Assembly (NCBI GenBank): GCA_024123955.1
Contig: CP099652.1
Span: 4,526,001-4,590,000 of the forward strand
DNA length: 64,000 nt
DNA from: Oxalobacteraceae bacterium OTU3CINTB1
GTDB lineage: Bacteria; Pseudomonadota; Gammaproteobacteria; Burkholderiales; Burkholderiaceae_D
Direction: 5' to 3'
This document shows positions 26,001 to 35,098 of the stretch, piece by piece. Under the pieces are notes generated by a model that saw only the letters and a list, made by a program, of their open reading frames with translations, was not told the origin of the DNA and made no database searches. Each line of letters opens with the position of its first letter. The first letter of the stretch is position 1. The translations under genes and the position numbers were made by a program.

Positions 26001-26472
26001 GCACATACAGGCGGCGCGCGCCGAAGGCCGTGAACACCAGGCCCAGCACCAGCGCGATGAGGTTGTCGCGGCGATGGGCGGCGCGCACGTCGTCGAAGGT
26101 TGTGACGTCCTTGCCGCCGACGGCGACACCGAAGGTGGTATAGAAAAAGCCGGGCAGGAAACCGGGACGCGTGGTCTGGCGCGGATCGAATTTGATGGTG
26201 ACCGGATACAGCATGGTGGCGTCGCGCACGGCGGCGCGCATGCGGCCGTCGCGGTCGCCCTTTTCCAGCAGCGCGAACTGGCGCGCGTCGCCGGCCACCG
26301 TGTAGTACAGCGCGCCCATGCTGGTGTAGCTCCACGTCACGCGGCCGGTCACGGCCTCGAGCCGGTGCGACGCCGGAAAGCGCCACTCCAGCGCGCCGAA
26401 AACCAGCATCAGGCCGATCCCGAGCAGCAGAAAAAAATAGCCGCCTCGGCGGTCCTGGTACCACTTTCTCAT
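25948..26472 (-). CDS. Membrane protein of unknown function with two TM helices
   Basis: 174 residues. TM1 at about 11-27 (YFFLLLGIGLMLVFGAL) and TM2 at about 139-155 (LIALVLGLVFTAFGARRLYV). The loop between (about 30-135) is beta-rich and exposed (RVTWSYTSMGALYYTVAGDA; LYPVTIKFDPRQTTRPGFLP), as in DUF3592-like proteins that have a domain between two helices; the family match is a guess. The tail is Arg-rich (PPRRRRR). It overlaps the acetyltransferase remnant at the 3' end. Divergent from the MFS gene. Confidence 0.7.
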   Translation of the reverse strand: MRKWYQDRRGGYFFLLLGIGLMLVFGALEWRFPASHRLEAVTGRVTWSYTSMGALYYTVAGDARQFALLEKGDRDGRMRAAVRDATMLYPVTIKFDPRQTTRPGFLPGFFYTTFGVAVGGKDVTTFDDVRAAHRRDNLIALVLGLVFTAFGARRLYVLRGAAAPAPVPPRRRRR

Positions 26473-26604
26473 GATGCTTCGTGATTGTTGCGATGAGCGC
26501 CATCATACATGCCCCCTCCCGCGCCGATGAATTAATAAACATTTTCGTTTACTTAATGGCTGAGAGCGCTTACAGTATCGGTACTGCAAACCGACCGACA
26601 CCCC

Positions 26605-27831
26605 ATGAAATCACCGCTACTGATTAGCGCCGCCTGCCTGCTGGCCCTGCTCTCCACCATCGGCGCCGCGCTGCCCTACCCGATCCTGCCGCCGCTGTTC
26701 GCCGCCGGCGTCACAAACGATCTAAACAGTTTCCTCGGCTTGCCGCCCAAGCTGCTGTTCGGCCTGGCGCTGATGATCAACCCGCTCGGCCTGCTGATCG
26801 GTTCCGCCCTGCTCGGGCCGATGTCCGACCGCTACGGCCGCCGCCCGGTGCTGCTGGTCACCTTGTACGGCGCCGCCCTCGGCCACGCCATCACCGCCCT
26901 GGCGCTGCTGTTCGAATCGTATCCGCTGTTCATCGCCGCCCGCTTCTTTACCGGTCTGCTCGAAGGCAACGGCTCGGTCGCGCGCGCCATGCTGGCCGAC
27001 CGCCTCGAAGGCGACCTGCGCCGCAAAGCGCTGTCGTGGCTTAACGGCGCCTTCTACATGGGCTGGCTGGCCGGTCCGCTGCTGGCCGGCTTCACCCTGG
27101 TGTGGGGCATCACGGTGCCGTTCTGGATCGCCGTCGCGCTGCTGCTGATGACGGCCGTTCTGGTGGCCATCGCGCTGCCGTCCGAAGCGCCGTCGGACGC
27201 CACCACATCATGGTGGCAGGTGGCGCGTGACCGCCACGCGCTCAATCTGCTGCGCGAACCGGACCTGCGCAACCTGTTCATCGTGACGCTGGCGTACACC
27301 AGCGGCGTGACGGCCTTCTACGAGTTCTATCCGCTGTGGCTGGTGGAAGTGCCCGGCTACGGCTCCCAAGGCATCGCCTGGACCACGGCCGCCATGTGCG
27401 CCGTCATGACCGCCACCACCATCTTCGCCGGCCGCCCGTTCAAAGGCGAGCCGCTGCTGCGGGCGCGCCGCTTCGCCTTCGTCACGGCCGGCTTGATCGC
27501 CCTGCTTGCCGCCAGCAACGCCAAGCTCGGCATCGCGGCCATCATCCTGTTCGGCATCCCGCACTCGTTCTACAACGGTATCGTGCCCACCTGGTGCGCG
27601 GAACGCTTCGGCGCCCACGGACAAGGCGCGGTGATGGGATTGATCTCGACCACGTTCTGCCTGGCCAACATCCTGATGGCGCTGATCGGCGCGGTGCTGA
27701 CCCTGATCGACACGCGACTGATCCTGCTGCTGGGCGCGGCGCTGACCACGTGGTCCGCATGGCGCATGGGCGGCTGGCACGCCAGCATGCGCGGCAAGGA
27801 CAACGACAACCTCGAAGAGGCGCTGCCATGA
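26605..27831 (+). CDS. MFS transporter
   Basis: 408 residues with about 12 TM helices. Motif A is visible in the first half (GPMSDRYGRRPVLLVTLYGA), and the acidic/Arg pattern RFFTGLLEGNGSVARAMLAD matches drug/proton antiporters. Inner-membrane secondary transporter; substrate unknown. Its stop overlaps the start of the winged-helix regulator by 4 bp (ATGA), so they form a tightly coupled pair and the regulator probably controls it. Confidence 0.92.
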   Translation: MKSPLLISAACLLALLSTIGAALPYPILPPLFAAGVTNDLNSFLGLPPKLLFGLALMINPLGLLIGSALLGPMSDRYGRRPVLLVTLYGAALGHAITALALLFESYPLFIAARFFTGLLEGNGSVARAMLADRLEGDLRRKALSWLNGAFYMGWLAGPLLAGFTLVWGITVPFWIAVALLLMTAVLVAIALPSEAPSDATTSWWQVARDRHALNLLREPDLRNLFIVTLAYTSGVTAFYEFYPLWLVEVPGYGSQGIAWTTAAMCAVMTATTIFAGRPFKGEPLLRARRFAFVTAGLIALLAASNAKLGIAAIILFGIPHSFYNGIVPTWCAERFGAHGQGAVMGLISTTFCLANILMALIGAVLTLIDTRLILLLGAALTTWSAWRMGGWHASMRGKDNDNLEEALP

Positions 27832-28448
27832 ACACCGCCGAACAAACCCTCTTCCTGATCAAGACGCGCGGTCCGCAAACCGCGCAGCAGCTGGCGGCCT
27901 TGCTGGACCTGACGTCGATGGGCGCGCGCAGGCAGCTCGAGGCGTGGCAGGAAAAAGGCATGCTGACGTACGAGGAAGTGGCCGACAAGCGCGGCCGCCC
28001 ATCGCGCCGCTGGCTGCTGACCGAAGCCGGCCACGCGCGCTTTCCCGACCGGCACGCCGACCTGACGGTGCAGCTGATCGACCAGGTGCGCGGCCTGTTC
28101 GGCGACGCCGGCCTCGACAAGCTGATCGCCGCGCGCGAGGCCGTCAGCGAGCAGCAGTACCGTGTGCATCTGCGCAACGCCAACGCGTTGCCCGAGCGCG
28201 TGGCCGCGCTGGTACAGGCGCGCAGCAGCGAAGGCTATATGGCCGAAGTCGAAACGCGCGGCGACGGCAGCCTGCTGCTGGTCGAGAACCACTGTCCGAT
28301 CTGCGCGGCCGCGCGCCAGTGCCAGCAGTTCTGCCGTTCGGAGCTGGACCTGTTCCAGCGCGTGCTCGGTCCCGATTGCTCGGTCGGCCGCGTCGAACAC
28401 ATGCTCAACGGCGCGCGCCGCTGCGTGTACGTGATCAAGCCGATCTGA
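27828..28448 (+). CDS. Winged-helix regulator with Cys cluster (SufR-like)
   Basis: 206 residues. N-terminal winged helix (about 5-70: IKTRGPQTAQQLAALLDLTS, then VADKRGRPSRRWLLTEAGH). The C-terminal effector part carries C156, C159, C165 and C169 (HCPICAAARQCQQFC), plus C184 and C199. This matches the DeoR/ArsR-like branch that includes SufR, in which four Cys hold an iron-sulfur cluster. Redox or iron sensing is therefore plausible (inference). Translationally coupled to the MFS gene before it. A palindromic repeat follows directly. Confidence 0.85.
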   Translation: MNTAEQTLFLIKTRGPQTAQQLAALLDLTSMGARRQLEAWQEKGMLTYEEVADKRGRPSRRWLLTEAGHARFPDRHADLTVQLIDQVRGLFGDAGLDKLIAAREAVSEQQYRVHLRNANALPERVAALVQARSSEGYMAEVETRGDGSLLLVENHCPICAAARQCQQFCRSELDLFQRVLGPDCSVGRVEHMLNGARRCVYVIKPI

Positions 28449-28463
28449 CGCAAGCAAAATCTA

Positions 28464-28570
28464 AAAACACGTAGGGCGGATTAGCGCAGCGTAATCCGCC
28501 AATGCATGCGCCGTCGGCGGCGCATAGATGGCGGATTACGGCGTTCCGCCTAATCCGCCCTACGTGTTTT
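28464..28570. repeat. Intergenic palindromic repeat element, copy 2
   Basis: Left arm AAACACGTAGGGCGGATTAG and right arm CTAATCCGCCCTACGTGTTT, with the nested GCGTAATCCGCC/GGCGGATTACG pair. It matches copy 1 almost throughout and differs mainly in the central loop (GCCGTCGGCGGC here). It lies at the left border of the polysaccharide locus. Confidence 0.85.
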
Positions 28571-28797
28571 AGAAGATTTCAGATTCAAAAGAAAGCCTTG
28601 TGGCATAAGGCAGGAAATGATCTCCTAAGAAAATTAAGTGGAATAGGAAATGTAGAAGTCAAGCACGGCTGCCGGGGTACGCTCGGCCGTTTGATCGCAG
28701 TCAAGCCGCAATATGCTGGTCAGAAGACAATCAGTGCATGCCACGCGCCATTGCGTTGGCAACCACAATGATTGCTTCGTCGAAGGTATTGCGCACC
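28571..28797. other. Gene-free region upstream of the polysaccharide locus
   Basis: With the repeat before it this forms a 349-bp stretch without a gene. AT content is higher than around it (AGAAAATTAAGTGGAATAGG). It should hold the promoter of the polysaccharide cluster, but no clear -35/-10 pair or JUMPstart sequence is seen. Confidence 0.4.
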
Positions 28798-30798
28798 ATG
28801 CTCTATTTCACTGACAGCCCTGCCCCGCTTGCCCGCGTCCTCAGCGAGAAATTGATCGCCATCAGCCGCGCCGGCAAGAGCCTCTTGATGTTCGGCGCCG
28901 ACTGCCTGGCGCTGCCGCTGTGCCTGCAACTGGCACTGCTGGCCGGCGCCGGCGCCTATGCCAGCGCGTCGCCGGCGCTCACGCTGCTGCTGACGGCGAT
29001 GTCGATCGCCGCGCTGGCCATGAGCGACCTGTATTCGGCGGTGGTGCGCTATCTGGACCAGCGCATGCTGACCATCGCCGGGATCGGCCTGGGCGGCGCG
29101 GTGCTGGCGGTGTCGGCGTTGACCATGGACCGCGACGACCAGCCGCTGCCGTCCGGCGCGCTGTTCAATTACTGGTTGATCGCAATGTCGTACCTGGTCG
29201 CCTCGCGCGTGGCGGTGCGCGCCTTCCTGCGGCGCCATACCCGCGCGCCGGCGCAGGCGCGCGAACCGGTGGCCATCTATGGCGCCGGCGACACCGGTGC
29301 CCGGCTGGCGCAGGCGATGCGCGGCGACAGCCGTTACTGCCCGGTATGTTTTATCGACGAGAAGTGCGGCGGTGAACAGCGCACCGTCGGCGGCCTGCGC
29401 GTGTTCCCGCCCGAGCGGCTGGGCGAAGTCATCGCCGCCTCGTCGATCCGGCTGATCGTCGTCGCGCTGCCGGCCACCTCCGGCGAGCGGCTCGGCGCGG
29501 TGCTGCGCATGCTGCGCACCTCCGGCGTCAGCATCAAGTTCCTGCACGGCCTGCTCGACCTGGCCGATCACGCGCTGCGCCGGCAGCCGTTGCCGCGCGG
29601 TCCCGTGCCGGACTTTCCGCTCGAACAATTGCTGGGCCGCCCGCCGGTGCAGCCCGACAGCGCGTTGTTCAGCCGCTGCGTGCGCGGCAAGAGCGTGCTG
29701 GTGACCGGCGCCGGCGGCTCCATCGGCAGCGAGTTGTGCCGCCAGGTCGCCGGCCTCGGACCGCGCCGCCTGCACCTGCTCGACCATTCCGAATACGCGC
29801 TGTATACGATACGCCAGGAGCTGCAGGCCAACTGGCCGCAACTGGCGGTGCGCGCCCATCTGGGCTCGGTGTGCAACGAACAGCTGCTCGAACGCGTGAT
29901 GCAGGAGGACAGCATCGACACCATCTACCACGCCGCCGCCTACAAGCACGTGACGATGGTCGAAACCAACCTGGTCGAAGGCTTGCGCAACAATGTCGTC
30001 GGCGCGCGCGCGGTCGCCAACATCGCCGCCAAGTACCTGGTCGAGACCTGCGTGCTGGTGTCGAGCGACAAGGCGGTGCGCCCCAGCACCATCATGGGCG
30101 CGAGCAAGCGCCTGTCCGAGCTGGTGTTCCAGGCCGCCGCGCAGGCGGCGTCGCGCGGCGACAACGCCACCACCTTCAGCATGGTCCGCTTCGGCAACGT
30201 GCTGGGCTCGTCCGGCTCGGTGGTGCCGCTGTTCCGCCGCCAGTTGCAGCAAGGCGGGCCGCTGACCATCACCGACGCCGCCATGGAACGCTATTTCATG
30301 CTGATCCCCGAGGCGGCGCAGCTGGTGATCCAGGCCGGCGCGATGGCCGAGGGCGGCGAGGTGTTCGTGCTCGACATGGGCCAGCCGATCCGCATCGTCG
30401 ACCTGGCCCGCAGCATGATCGCGCTGGCCGGCCTGACCGAGAAGACCGCCCTGCATCCGCAGGGCGACATCGAGATCAGCTACGTCGGCCTGTTCCCCGG
30501 CGAAAAGCTGCAGGAGGAACTGCTGACCGCCGACGGCGCCGAGCCGAGCCGTCATCCGCGCATCCTGCGCATGAAGGAGCAGGCGCTGCCGCCGGCAGTG
30601 CTGGACCAGTACATCGAGCTGCTGCTGATCACCTGCGACACCAACGACCGCTGGCTGATCGAGGCCATGCTCAAAACCATCATGGACGAGTTCACGCCGC
30701 AAACCGGCGCCCGGGCCGGCGACGGCGAAGCGGCGCTGCGCGCGATCGCGCAGCTGAGCATGGCGCCGCCGGCGCCGGTGCAGGCCCAGGCGTCCTGA
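28798..30798 (+). CDS. Membrane-bound UDP-sugar 4,6-dehydratase (WbpM/PglF/CapD family)
   Basis: 666 residues if started at ATG 28798 (GAAGG upstream); ATG 28738 in frame gives 686. N-terminal membrane helices about 25-125 (LLMFGADCLALPLCLQLALL), a first nucleotide fold (VAIYGAGDTGARLAQAM) and a catalytic SDR domain (VTGAGGSIGSELCRQVAGLG; AAYKHVTMVETNLVEG; SDKAVRPSTIMGASKRLSEL). Family members convert UDP-GlcNAc to the 4-keto-6-deoxy sugar on the way to bacillosamine, QuiNAc or FucNAc. First gene of the locus; its product could feed the aminotransferase at 39854. Confidence 0.9.
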   Translation: MLYFTDSPAPLARVLSEKLIAISRAGKSLLMFGADCLALPLCLQLALLAGAGAYASASPALTLLLTAMSIAALAMSDLYSAVVRYLDQRMLTIAGIGLGGAVLAVSALTMDRDDQPLPSGALFNYWLIAMSYLVASRVAVRAFLRRHTRAPAQAREPVAIYGAGDTGARLAQAMRGDSRYCPVCFIDEKCGGEQRTVGGLRVFPPERLGEVIAASSIRLIVVALPATSGERLGAVLRMLRTSGVSIKFLHGLLDLADHALRRQPLPRGPVPDFPLEQLLGRPPVQPDSALFSRCVRGKSVLVTGAGGSIGSELCRQVAGLGPRRLHLLDHSEYALYTIRQELQANWPQLAVRAHLGSVCNEQLLERVMQEDSIDTIYHAAAYKHVTMVETNLVEGLRNNVVGARAVANIAAKYLVETCVLVSSDKAVRPSTIMGASKRLSELVFQAAAQAASRGDNATTFSMVRFGNVLGSSGSVVPLFRRQLQQGGPLTITDAAMERYFMLIPEAAQLVIQAGAMAEGGEVFVLDMGQPIRIVDLARSMIALAGLTEKTALHPQGDIEISYVGLFPGEKLQEELLTADGAEPSRHPRILRMKEQALPPAVLDQYIELLLITCDTNDRWLIEAMLKTIMDEFTPQTGARAGDGEAALRAIAQLSMAPPAPVQAQAS

Positions 30799-30863
30799 CG
30801 GCGCGCCGGGCGCAGGAACCCTGCGCCGGCCGCGCTTCCCCCTCAATTAAAAGGAGCACTCCC

Positions 30864-31925
30864 ATGCGCCAGTTCACCCCCGCCGTCGTCGGCCGAAAAA
30901 TGCGCTTCGCGCTGGTCGGCTGCGGCCGCATCGCGCAAAACCATTTTGCCGCGCTGGCCCAGCACGCCGAGCGCTGCCAGCTGGTCGCCGTCTGCGACGT
31001 CGATCCGGCCGCGCTGTCGCGCGCCGCCGCCCAGACCGGCGCCACGCCGTATGCCCGCCTGGACCAGATGCTGGCCAGGAGCGAGGTCGACGCCGTCATC
31101 ATCACCACGCCGTCCGGCCTGCATCCCGAACAGGCGGTGCACATCGCCGCCGCCGGGCGCCACGTGGTCACCGAAAAACCGATGGCCACGCGCTGGGAGG
31201 ACGCCAAGCGCATGGTCTGCGCCTGCGACGCGGCCGGCGTGCGCATGTTCGTCGTCAAGCAAAACCGCCGCAACGCCACCTTGCAACTGCTCAAAAGCGC
31301 GGTCGAAAAAAAACGCTTCGGCCGCATCTACATGGTCAACCTGAACGTGTTCTGGACCCGGCCGCAAAGCTACTACAACAGCGCCGCCTGGCGCGGCACC
31401 TGGGAGTTCGACGGCGGCGCCTTCATGAACCAGGCCAGCCACTACGTCGACCTGCTCGACTGGATCGTCGGCCCGGTCGAAAGCCTGCAAGCGTACACCG
31501 CCACGCTGGCGCGCGACATCGAGGTCGAGGACACCGGCGTCATCAGCCTGCGCTGGCGCAACGGCGCGCTCGGCTCGATGAACGTGACGATGCTGGCCTA
31601 CCCGCACAACCTCGAAGGCAGCATCACCATCCTCGGCGAGAAAGGCACGGCGCGCATCGGCGGCGTGGCCGTCAACGAGGTGCAGCAGTGGGACTTCGCC
31701 GAGCCGGACGAGGACGACGCCCGCGTGCGCGAGGCCAGCTACGCCACCACGTCGGTGTACGGCTTCGGCCATCCGCTGTACTACGACAACGTGATCAAGG
31801 TGTTGCGCGGCGAGGCCGAGCCGGAGACCGACGGCCGCGAGGGCCTGAAGTCGCTCGAGGTCCTGATTGCCGCCTACCGCTCGGCGCGCGACGGCCGCCG
31901 CGTCGCGCTGCCGCTGGATTATTGA
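30864..31925 (+). CDS. wlbA: UDP-GlcNAcA 3-dehydrogenase (WlbA/WbpB type, Gfo/Idh/MocA family)
   Basis: 353 residues, ATG after AAGGAG. NAD-binding fold [20 protein letters not shown] (preceded by a short extension) and the Gfo/Idh/MocA signature [14 protein letters not shown]. WlbA/WbpB oxidises the 3-hydroxyl of UDP-N-acetylglucosaminuronic acid, and the next two genes are the matching acetyltransferase and aminotransferase, which strongly supports this role. It needs UDP-GlcNAcA made by a WbpA-type dehydrogenase, which is not in the window. Confidence 0.88.
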   Translation: MRQFTPAVVGRKMRFALVGCGRIAQNHFAALAQHAERCQLVAVCDVDPAALSRAAAQTGATPYARLDQMLARSEVDAVIITTPSGLHPEQAVHIAAAGRHVVTEKPMATRWEDAKRMVCACDAAGVRMFVVKQNRRNATLQLLKSAVEKKRFGRIYMVNLNVFWTRPQSYYNSAAWRGTWEFDGGAFMNQASHYVDLLDWIVGPVESLQAYTATLARDIEVEDTGVISLRWRNGALGSMNVTMLAYPHNLEGSITILGEKGTARIGGVAVNEVQQWDFAEPDEDDARVREASYATTSVYGFGHPLYYDNVIKVLRGEAEPETDGREGLKSLEVLIAAYRSARDGRRVALPLDY

Positions 31926-31939
31926 GCCGGAGTACCGCT

Positions 31940-32548
31940 ATGAACACGCCCACGGAGAACCACATGGATTTGACGGTACACCCCAGCGCCATCGTCGATG
32001 AGGGCGCCGTCATCGGCGCCGGCACGCGCGTCTGGCATTTCAGCCACGTCTGCGGCGGGGCCCGCATCGGCGCCGGCTGCTCGCTGGGCCAGAACGTCTA
32101 CATCGGCAACGACGTGGTGATCGGCGACAACGTCAAGATCCAGAACAACGTCTCCGTGTACGACGCCGTCACCATCGAGGACGACGTCTTCTGCGGCCCC
32201 AGCATGGTCTTCACCAACGTCTACAACCCGCGTTCGGCGGTCGCCCGCAAGAGCGAGTACCGCGCCACCCTGGTGCGGCGCGGCGCCACCATCGGCGCCA
32301 ACGCCACCGTGGTGTGCGGCGTGACGATCGGCGCGCACGCCTTCCTCGCCGCCGGCGCGGTCGCCAACCGCGACGTGCCCGATTTCGCGCTGATGGCGGG
32401 CGTGCCGGCGCGCCGGATCGGCTGGATCAGCCGGTATGGCGAGCGGCTCGACCTGCCGCTGGCCGGCGACGGCAGCGCCGCCTGTCCGCACAGCGGCGAT
32501 TTGTATGTGCTGCGGGACGGCGTCTGCGCGCTGATAGCGGCCGCCTGA
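31940..32548 (+). CDS. wlbB: UDP-2-acetamido-3-amino-uronate N-acetyltransferase (WlbB/WbpD type)
   Basis: 202 residues. Left-handed beta-helix of hexapeptide repeats ([40 protein letters not shown]), then the family-specific [20 protein letters not shown]. It acetylates the 3-amino group to give UDP-GlcNAc(3NAc)A. It lies 14 bp after wlbA and ahead of the aminotransferase, as in Bordetella and Pseudomonas loci. The C-terminal 30 residues after [12 protein letters not shown] are longer than the minimal fold. Confidence 0.92.
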   Translation: MNTPTENHMDLTVHPSAIVDEGAVIGAGTRVWHFSHVCGGARIGAGCSLGQNVYIGNDVVIGDNVKIQNNVSVYDAVTIEDDVFCGPSMVFTNVYNPRSAVARKSEYRATLVRRGATIGANATVVCGVTIGAHAFLAAGAVANRDVPDFALMAGVPARRIGWISRYGERLDLPLAGDGSAACPHSGDLYVLRDGVCALIAAA

Positions 32549-32593
32549 CCCCTGGCGCCCATCCATTCCCCCATCCTGGCAACGGAGTCCCCC

Positions 32594-33682
32594 ATGGAAT
32601 TCATCGATCTGAAAACGCAATATCAACTGCTGCGCGAAGACATCAACGACGCCATCCAGCGCGTGCTTGACCACGGCCAGTACATCATGGGGCCGGAGGT
32701 GGCGCAACTGGAACAGAAACTGGCCGCGTTCAGCGGCGCGCGCCACTGCATCACCGTGTCCTCGGGCACGGAGGCGCTGGTGATCTCGCTCATGGCGCTG
32801 GGCATCCAGCCCGGCGACGAAGTCATCACCACGCCGTTCTCCTTCATCGCCACCGCCGAGGCCATCGTGCTGCTGGGCGCGCGGCCGGTGTTCGTCGACG
32901 TCGAGCGCGCCAGCGGCAACCTCGATCCGGCGCTGGTCGCCGCCCGCATCGGCCCGCGCACCCGCGCCATCATGCCGGTGTCGCTGTACGGCCAGCCGGC
33001 CGACATGGACGCCATCAACGACATCGCCAGCCGGCACGGCCTGGCCGTCATCGAGGACGCGGCGCAAAGCTTCGGCGCCAGCTATCGCGGCCTGCGCAGC
33101 TGCAACCTGTCGGCCATCGGCTGCACCAGCTTCTTCCCCAGCAAGCCGCTGGGATGCTACGGCGACGGCGGCGCCATCTTCACCAGCGACGACGAGCTGG
33201 CGCGGGCGATGCGCGAAATCCGCGTGCACGGCCAGTCGCAGCGCTACCGCCACACCCGCATCGGCGTCGGCGGCCGCATGGACACCCTGCAGTGCGCCAT
33301 CGTGCTGGCCAAGCTGGGCGTGTTCGACGACGAGCTGGCGCGGCGCCGGCGCGTTGCCGCCGTCTACGACCGGCTGTTCGCCGGCCGCATCGAAACGGCG
33401 GCGCCGGCGCCGGACCGCGACAGCGCCTACGCCCAGTACACGGTGGTGGTGGAACGGCGCGCCGCGGTGCAGAGCGCGCTGGAGCTGGCCGGCATCCCCA
33501 GCGCCGTCCACTATCCGCTGCCGATCCACCTGCAGCCGGCCTACGCGCGCTTCGACGACGCCGCCTGCCCGGTGGCCGAACTGCTGGCCGACCACGTGCT
33601 CAGCCTGCCCATGGGCCCCTACCTGGCCAGCGCCGACGCCGAAAAAGTGGCGGCCGTGGTGCTGGCCGCCACCGGCAACTAG
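32594..33682 (+). CDS. wlbC: PLP-dependent 3-aminotransferase (WlbC/WbpE type, DegT/DnrJ family)
   Basis: 362 residues. Sugar aminotransferase fold with substrate loop VSSGTEALVISLMALGIQPG, and active-site Lys in SFFPSKPLGCYGDGG which binds PLP. It starts MEFIDLKTQYQLLREDINDA, characteristic of the WbpE group that converts UDP-3-keto-GlcNAcA to the 3-amino sugar using glutamate. Works between WlbA and WlbB. An AACGGAG site precedes the ATG. Confidence 0.92.
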   Translation: MEFIDLKTQYQLLREDINDAIQRVLDHGQYIMGPEVAQLEQKLAAFSGARHCITVSSGTEALVISLMALGIQPGDEVITTPFSFIATAEAIVLLGARPVFVDVERASGNLDPALVAARIGPRTRAIMPVSLYGQPADMDAINDIASRHGLAVIEDAAQSFGASYRGLRSCNLSAIGCTSFFPSKPLGCYGDGGAIFTSDDELARAMREIRVHGQSQRYRHTRIGVGGRMDTLQCAIVLAKLGVFDDELARRRRVAAVYDRLFAGRIETAAPAPDRDSAYAQYTVVVERRAAVQSALELAGIPSAVHYPLPIHLQPAYARFDDAACPVAELLADHVLSLPMGPYLASADAEKVAAVVLAATGN

Positions 33683-33691
33683 GACCGCGCC

Positions 33692-35098
33692 ATGTCCATG
33701 CCCATGCCCAAGCTGCCCGCGCTGCCGACGTTCTGGAAACACCTGCTCACCGTGACGGGCGGCTCGGTGGCCGCGCAGGCGCTGCCGATCCTGGCCGCGC
33801 CGCTGATCACGCGCCTGTGCACGCCGGCGGAGATGGGAGCGTTCAGCGTCTGGTTCGGGGTGGTCGCCATCGCCGCGGTGATCGCCACCTTGCGCATGGA
33901 GAACGCGATGATCTTCGACCAGCGCCGCCAGCGCCAGCACCTGTGCTTCAGCGTGGTGGCCTGGTCGGCGACCTGGCTGGCGCTGCTGATAACGGTGGCC
34001 GCCGCCTTGGTCAAGATGTCCTGCCTGACCAGCATGTCCTGGCTGGGCGCGCTGACCCTGGGCCTGGCGGCCTGGCTGACGGCGACGATGCAAACCACGC
34101 TCGCCTACGCCGCCTCGCACAACGCCTTCGCCCCGGCCGCCAAGGCCAGGATCGTCGCGGCGGGCGGCATCGCGCTGGCGCAGCTGGGCATCCTGAGCCT
34201 GGGGGCCGGCACCGACGCGCTGAAGGCCGGTCACCTGATCGGACTGGCGCTGGGCCTGCTGGCCGCGCGCATCCTGCTCAAGCCGCCGCTGGCACGGCGC
34301 GCGGCCCGCGCGCCATCGGCGGACGCGTGGCGCCAGCGCCCGAACTGGCGCACCTGGCGCACCTGGCGCGACGGCCTGCGTGCCAGGGCGCCGGCGCTGT
34401 GGCAGCGGCTCTCGCGCCGCAGCCTGTCGGTGCTGTTCCCATCGAAAACGCAGCGCGCCTTCCTGCGCACCCACCGCGCGCTGTGGAACTTTACCTTGCC
34501 GGCCAATCTGCTCAACACCGGCGTCGGCCAGCTGCCGCTGCTGATCATCGGCGCCCGCCACGGCGTGATGGCCGCCGGGCTGTTCGCGCTGACGCAGCGG
34601 GTGCTGGCCGCGCCGATCTCGCTGCTGGCGGCGTCGGTGCACGAAGTGTTCAAACGCGAATCGGTGCGCCAGTACCAGGACACCGGCAATTGCCGTCCGG
34701 CCTATGTGCACGCGCTGCGCGTGTTGCTGCTGCTGGGCTGCGTGCCGTCGCTGATCCTGCTGGTGGCCTCGCCGGCGCTGTTCGCCTTCGCCTTTGGCGA
34801 GGCCTGGCGCGGCGCCGGCGAGCTGGCCCAGATCCTGGCGCCGCTGTACTTCCTCAATTTCCTGGCCAGTCCGCTGAGCTATGTGTTCTTCGTCGCCGGG
34901 CGCCAGAAGATCGAACTGGTGTGGCAGATCGCGCTGTTCATCATGACCGTCGCGGTGTTCGCCGCCCCGCTCACGCTCAAGCAAAACGTGCTGGCCTACG
35001 CCGTCGGCTACTCGCTGCTGTACCTGCTGTACCTGCGCATGTCCTACCGCTACAGCGTCAACCGCAACCCGGCCGGAGGCCTGCATGCTGCCCGCTGA
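33692..35098 (+). CDS. Wzx-type polysaccharide flippase
   Basis: 468 residues, about 12 TM helices, MATE/MOP-type (PST) family. The N-terminal part reads HLLTVTGGSVAAQALPILAA (typical Wzx opening helix), followed by PLITRLCTPAEMGAFSVWFG. It should flip undecaprenyl-PP-linked repeat units to the periplasm. A long polar loop with many Arg/Trp (about residues 205-255) separates the two halves. Its end overlaps the next gene by 14 bp. Confidence 0.88.
   Translation: MSMPMPKLPALPTFWKHLLTVTGGSVAAQALPILAAPLITRLCTPAEMGAFSVWFGVVAIAAVIATLRMENAMIFDQRRQRQHLCFSVVAWSATWLALLITVAAALVKMSCLTSMSWLGALTLGLAAWLTATMQTTLAYAASHNAFAPAAKARIVAAGGIALAQLGILSLGAGTDALKAGHLIGLALGLLAARILLKPPLARRAARAPSADAWRQRPNWRTWRTWRDGLRARAPALWQRLSRRSLSVLFPSKTQRAFLRTHRALWNFTLPANLLNTGVGQLPLLIIGARHGVMAAGLFALTQRVLAAPISLLAASVHEVFKRESVRQYQDTGNCRPAYVHALRVLLLLGCVPSLILLVASPALFAFAFGEAWRGAGELAQILAPLYFLNFLASPLSYVFFVAGRQKIELVWQIALFIMTVAVFAAPLTLKQNVLAYAVGYSLLYLLYLRMSYRYSVNRNPAGGLHAAR

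Noticed and set aside
28571..28797. JUMPstart/ops element ahead of the polysaccharide locus
   Set aside because: No GGCGGTAG-type ops core was found in the gap.
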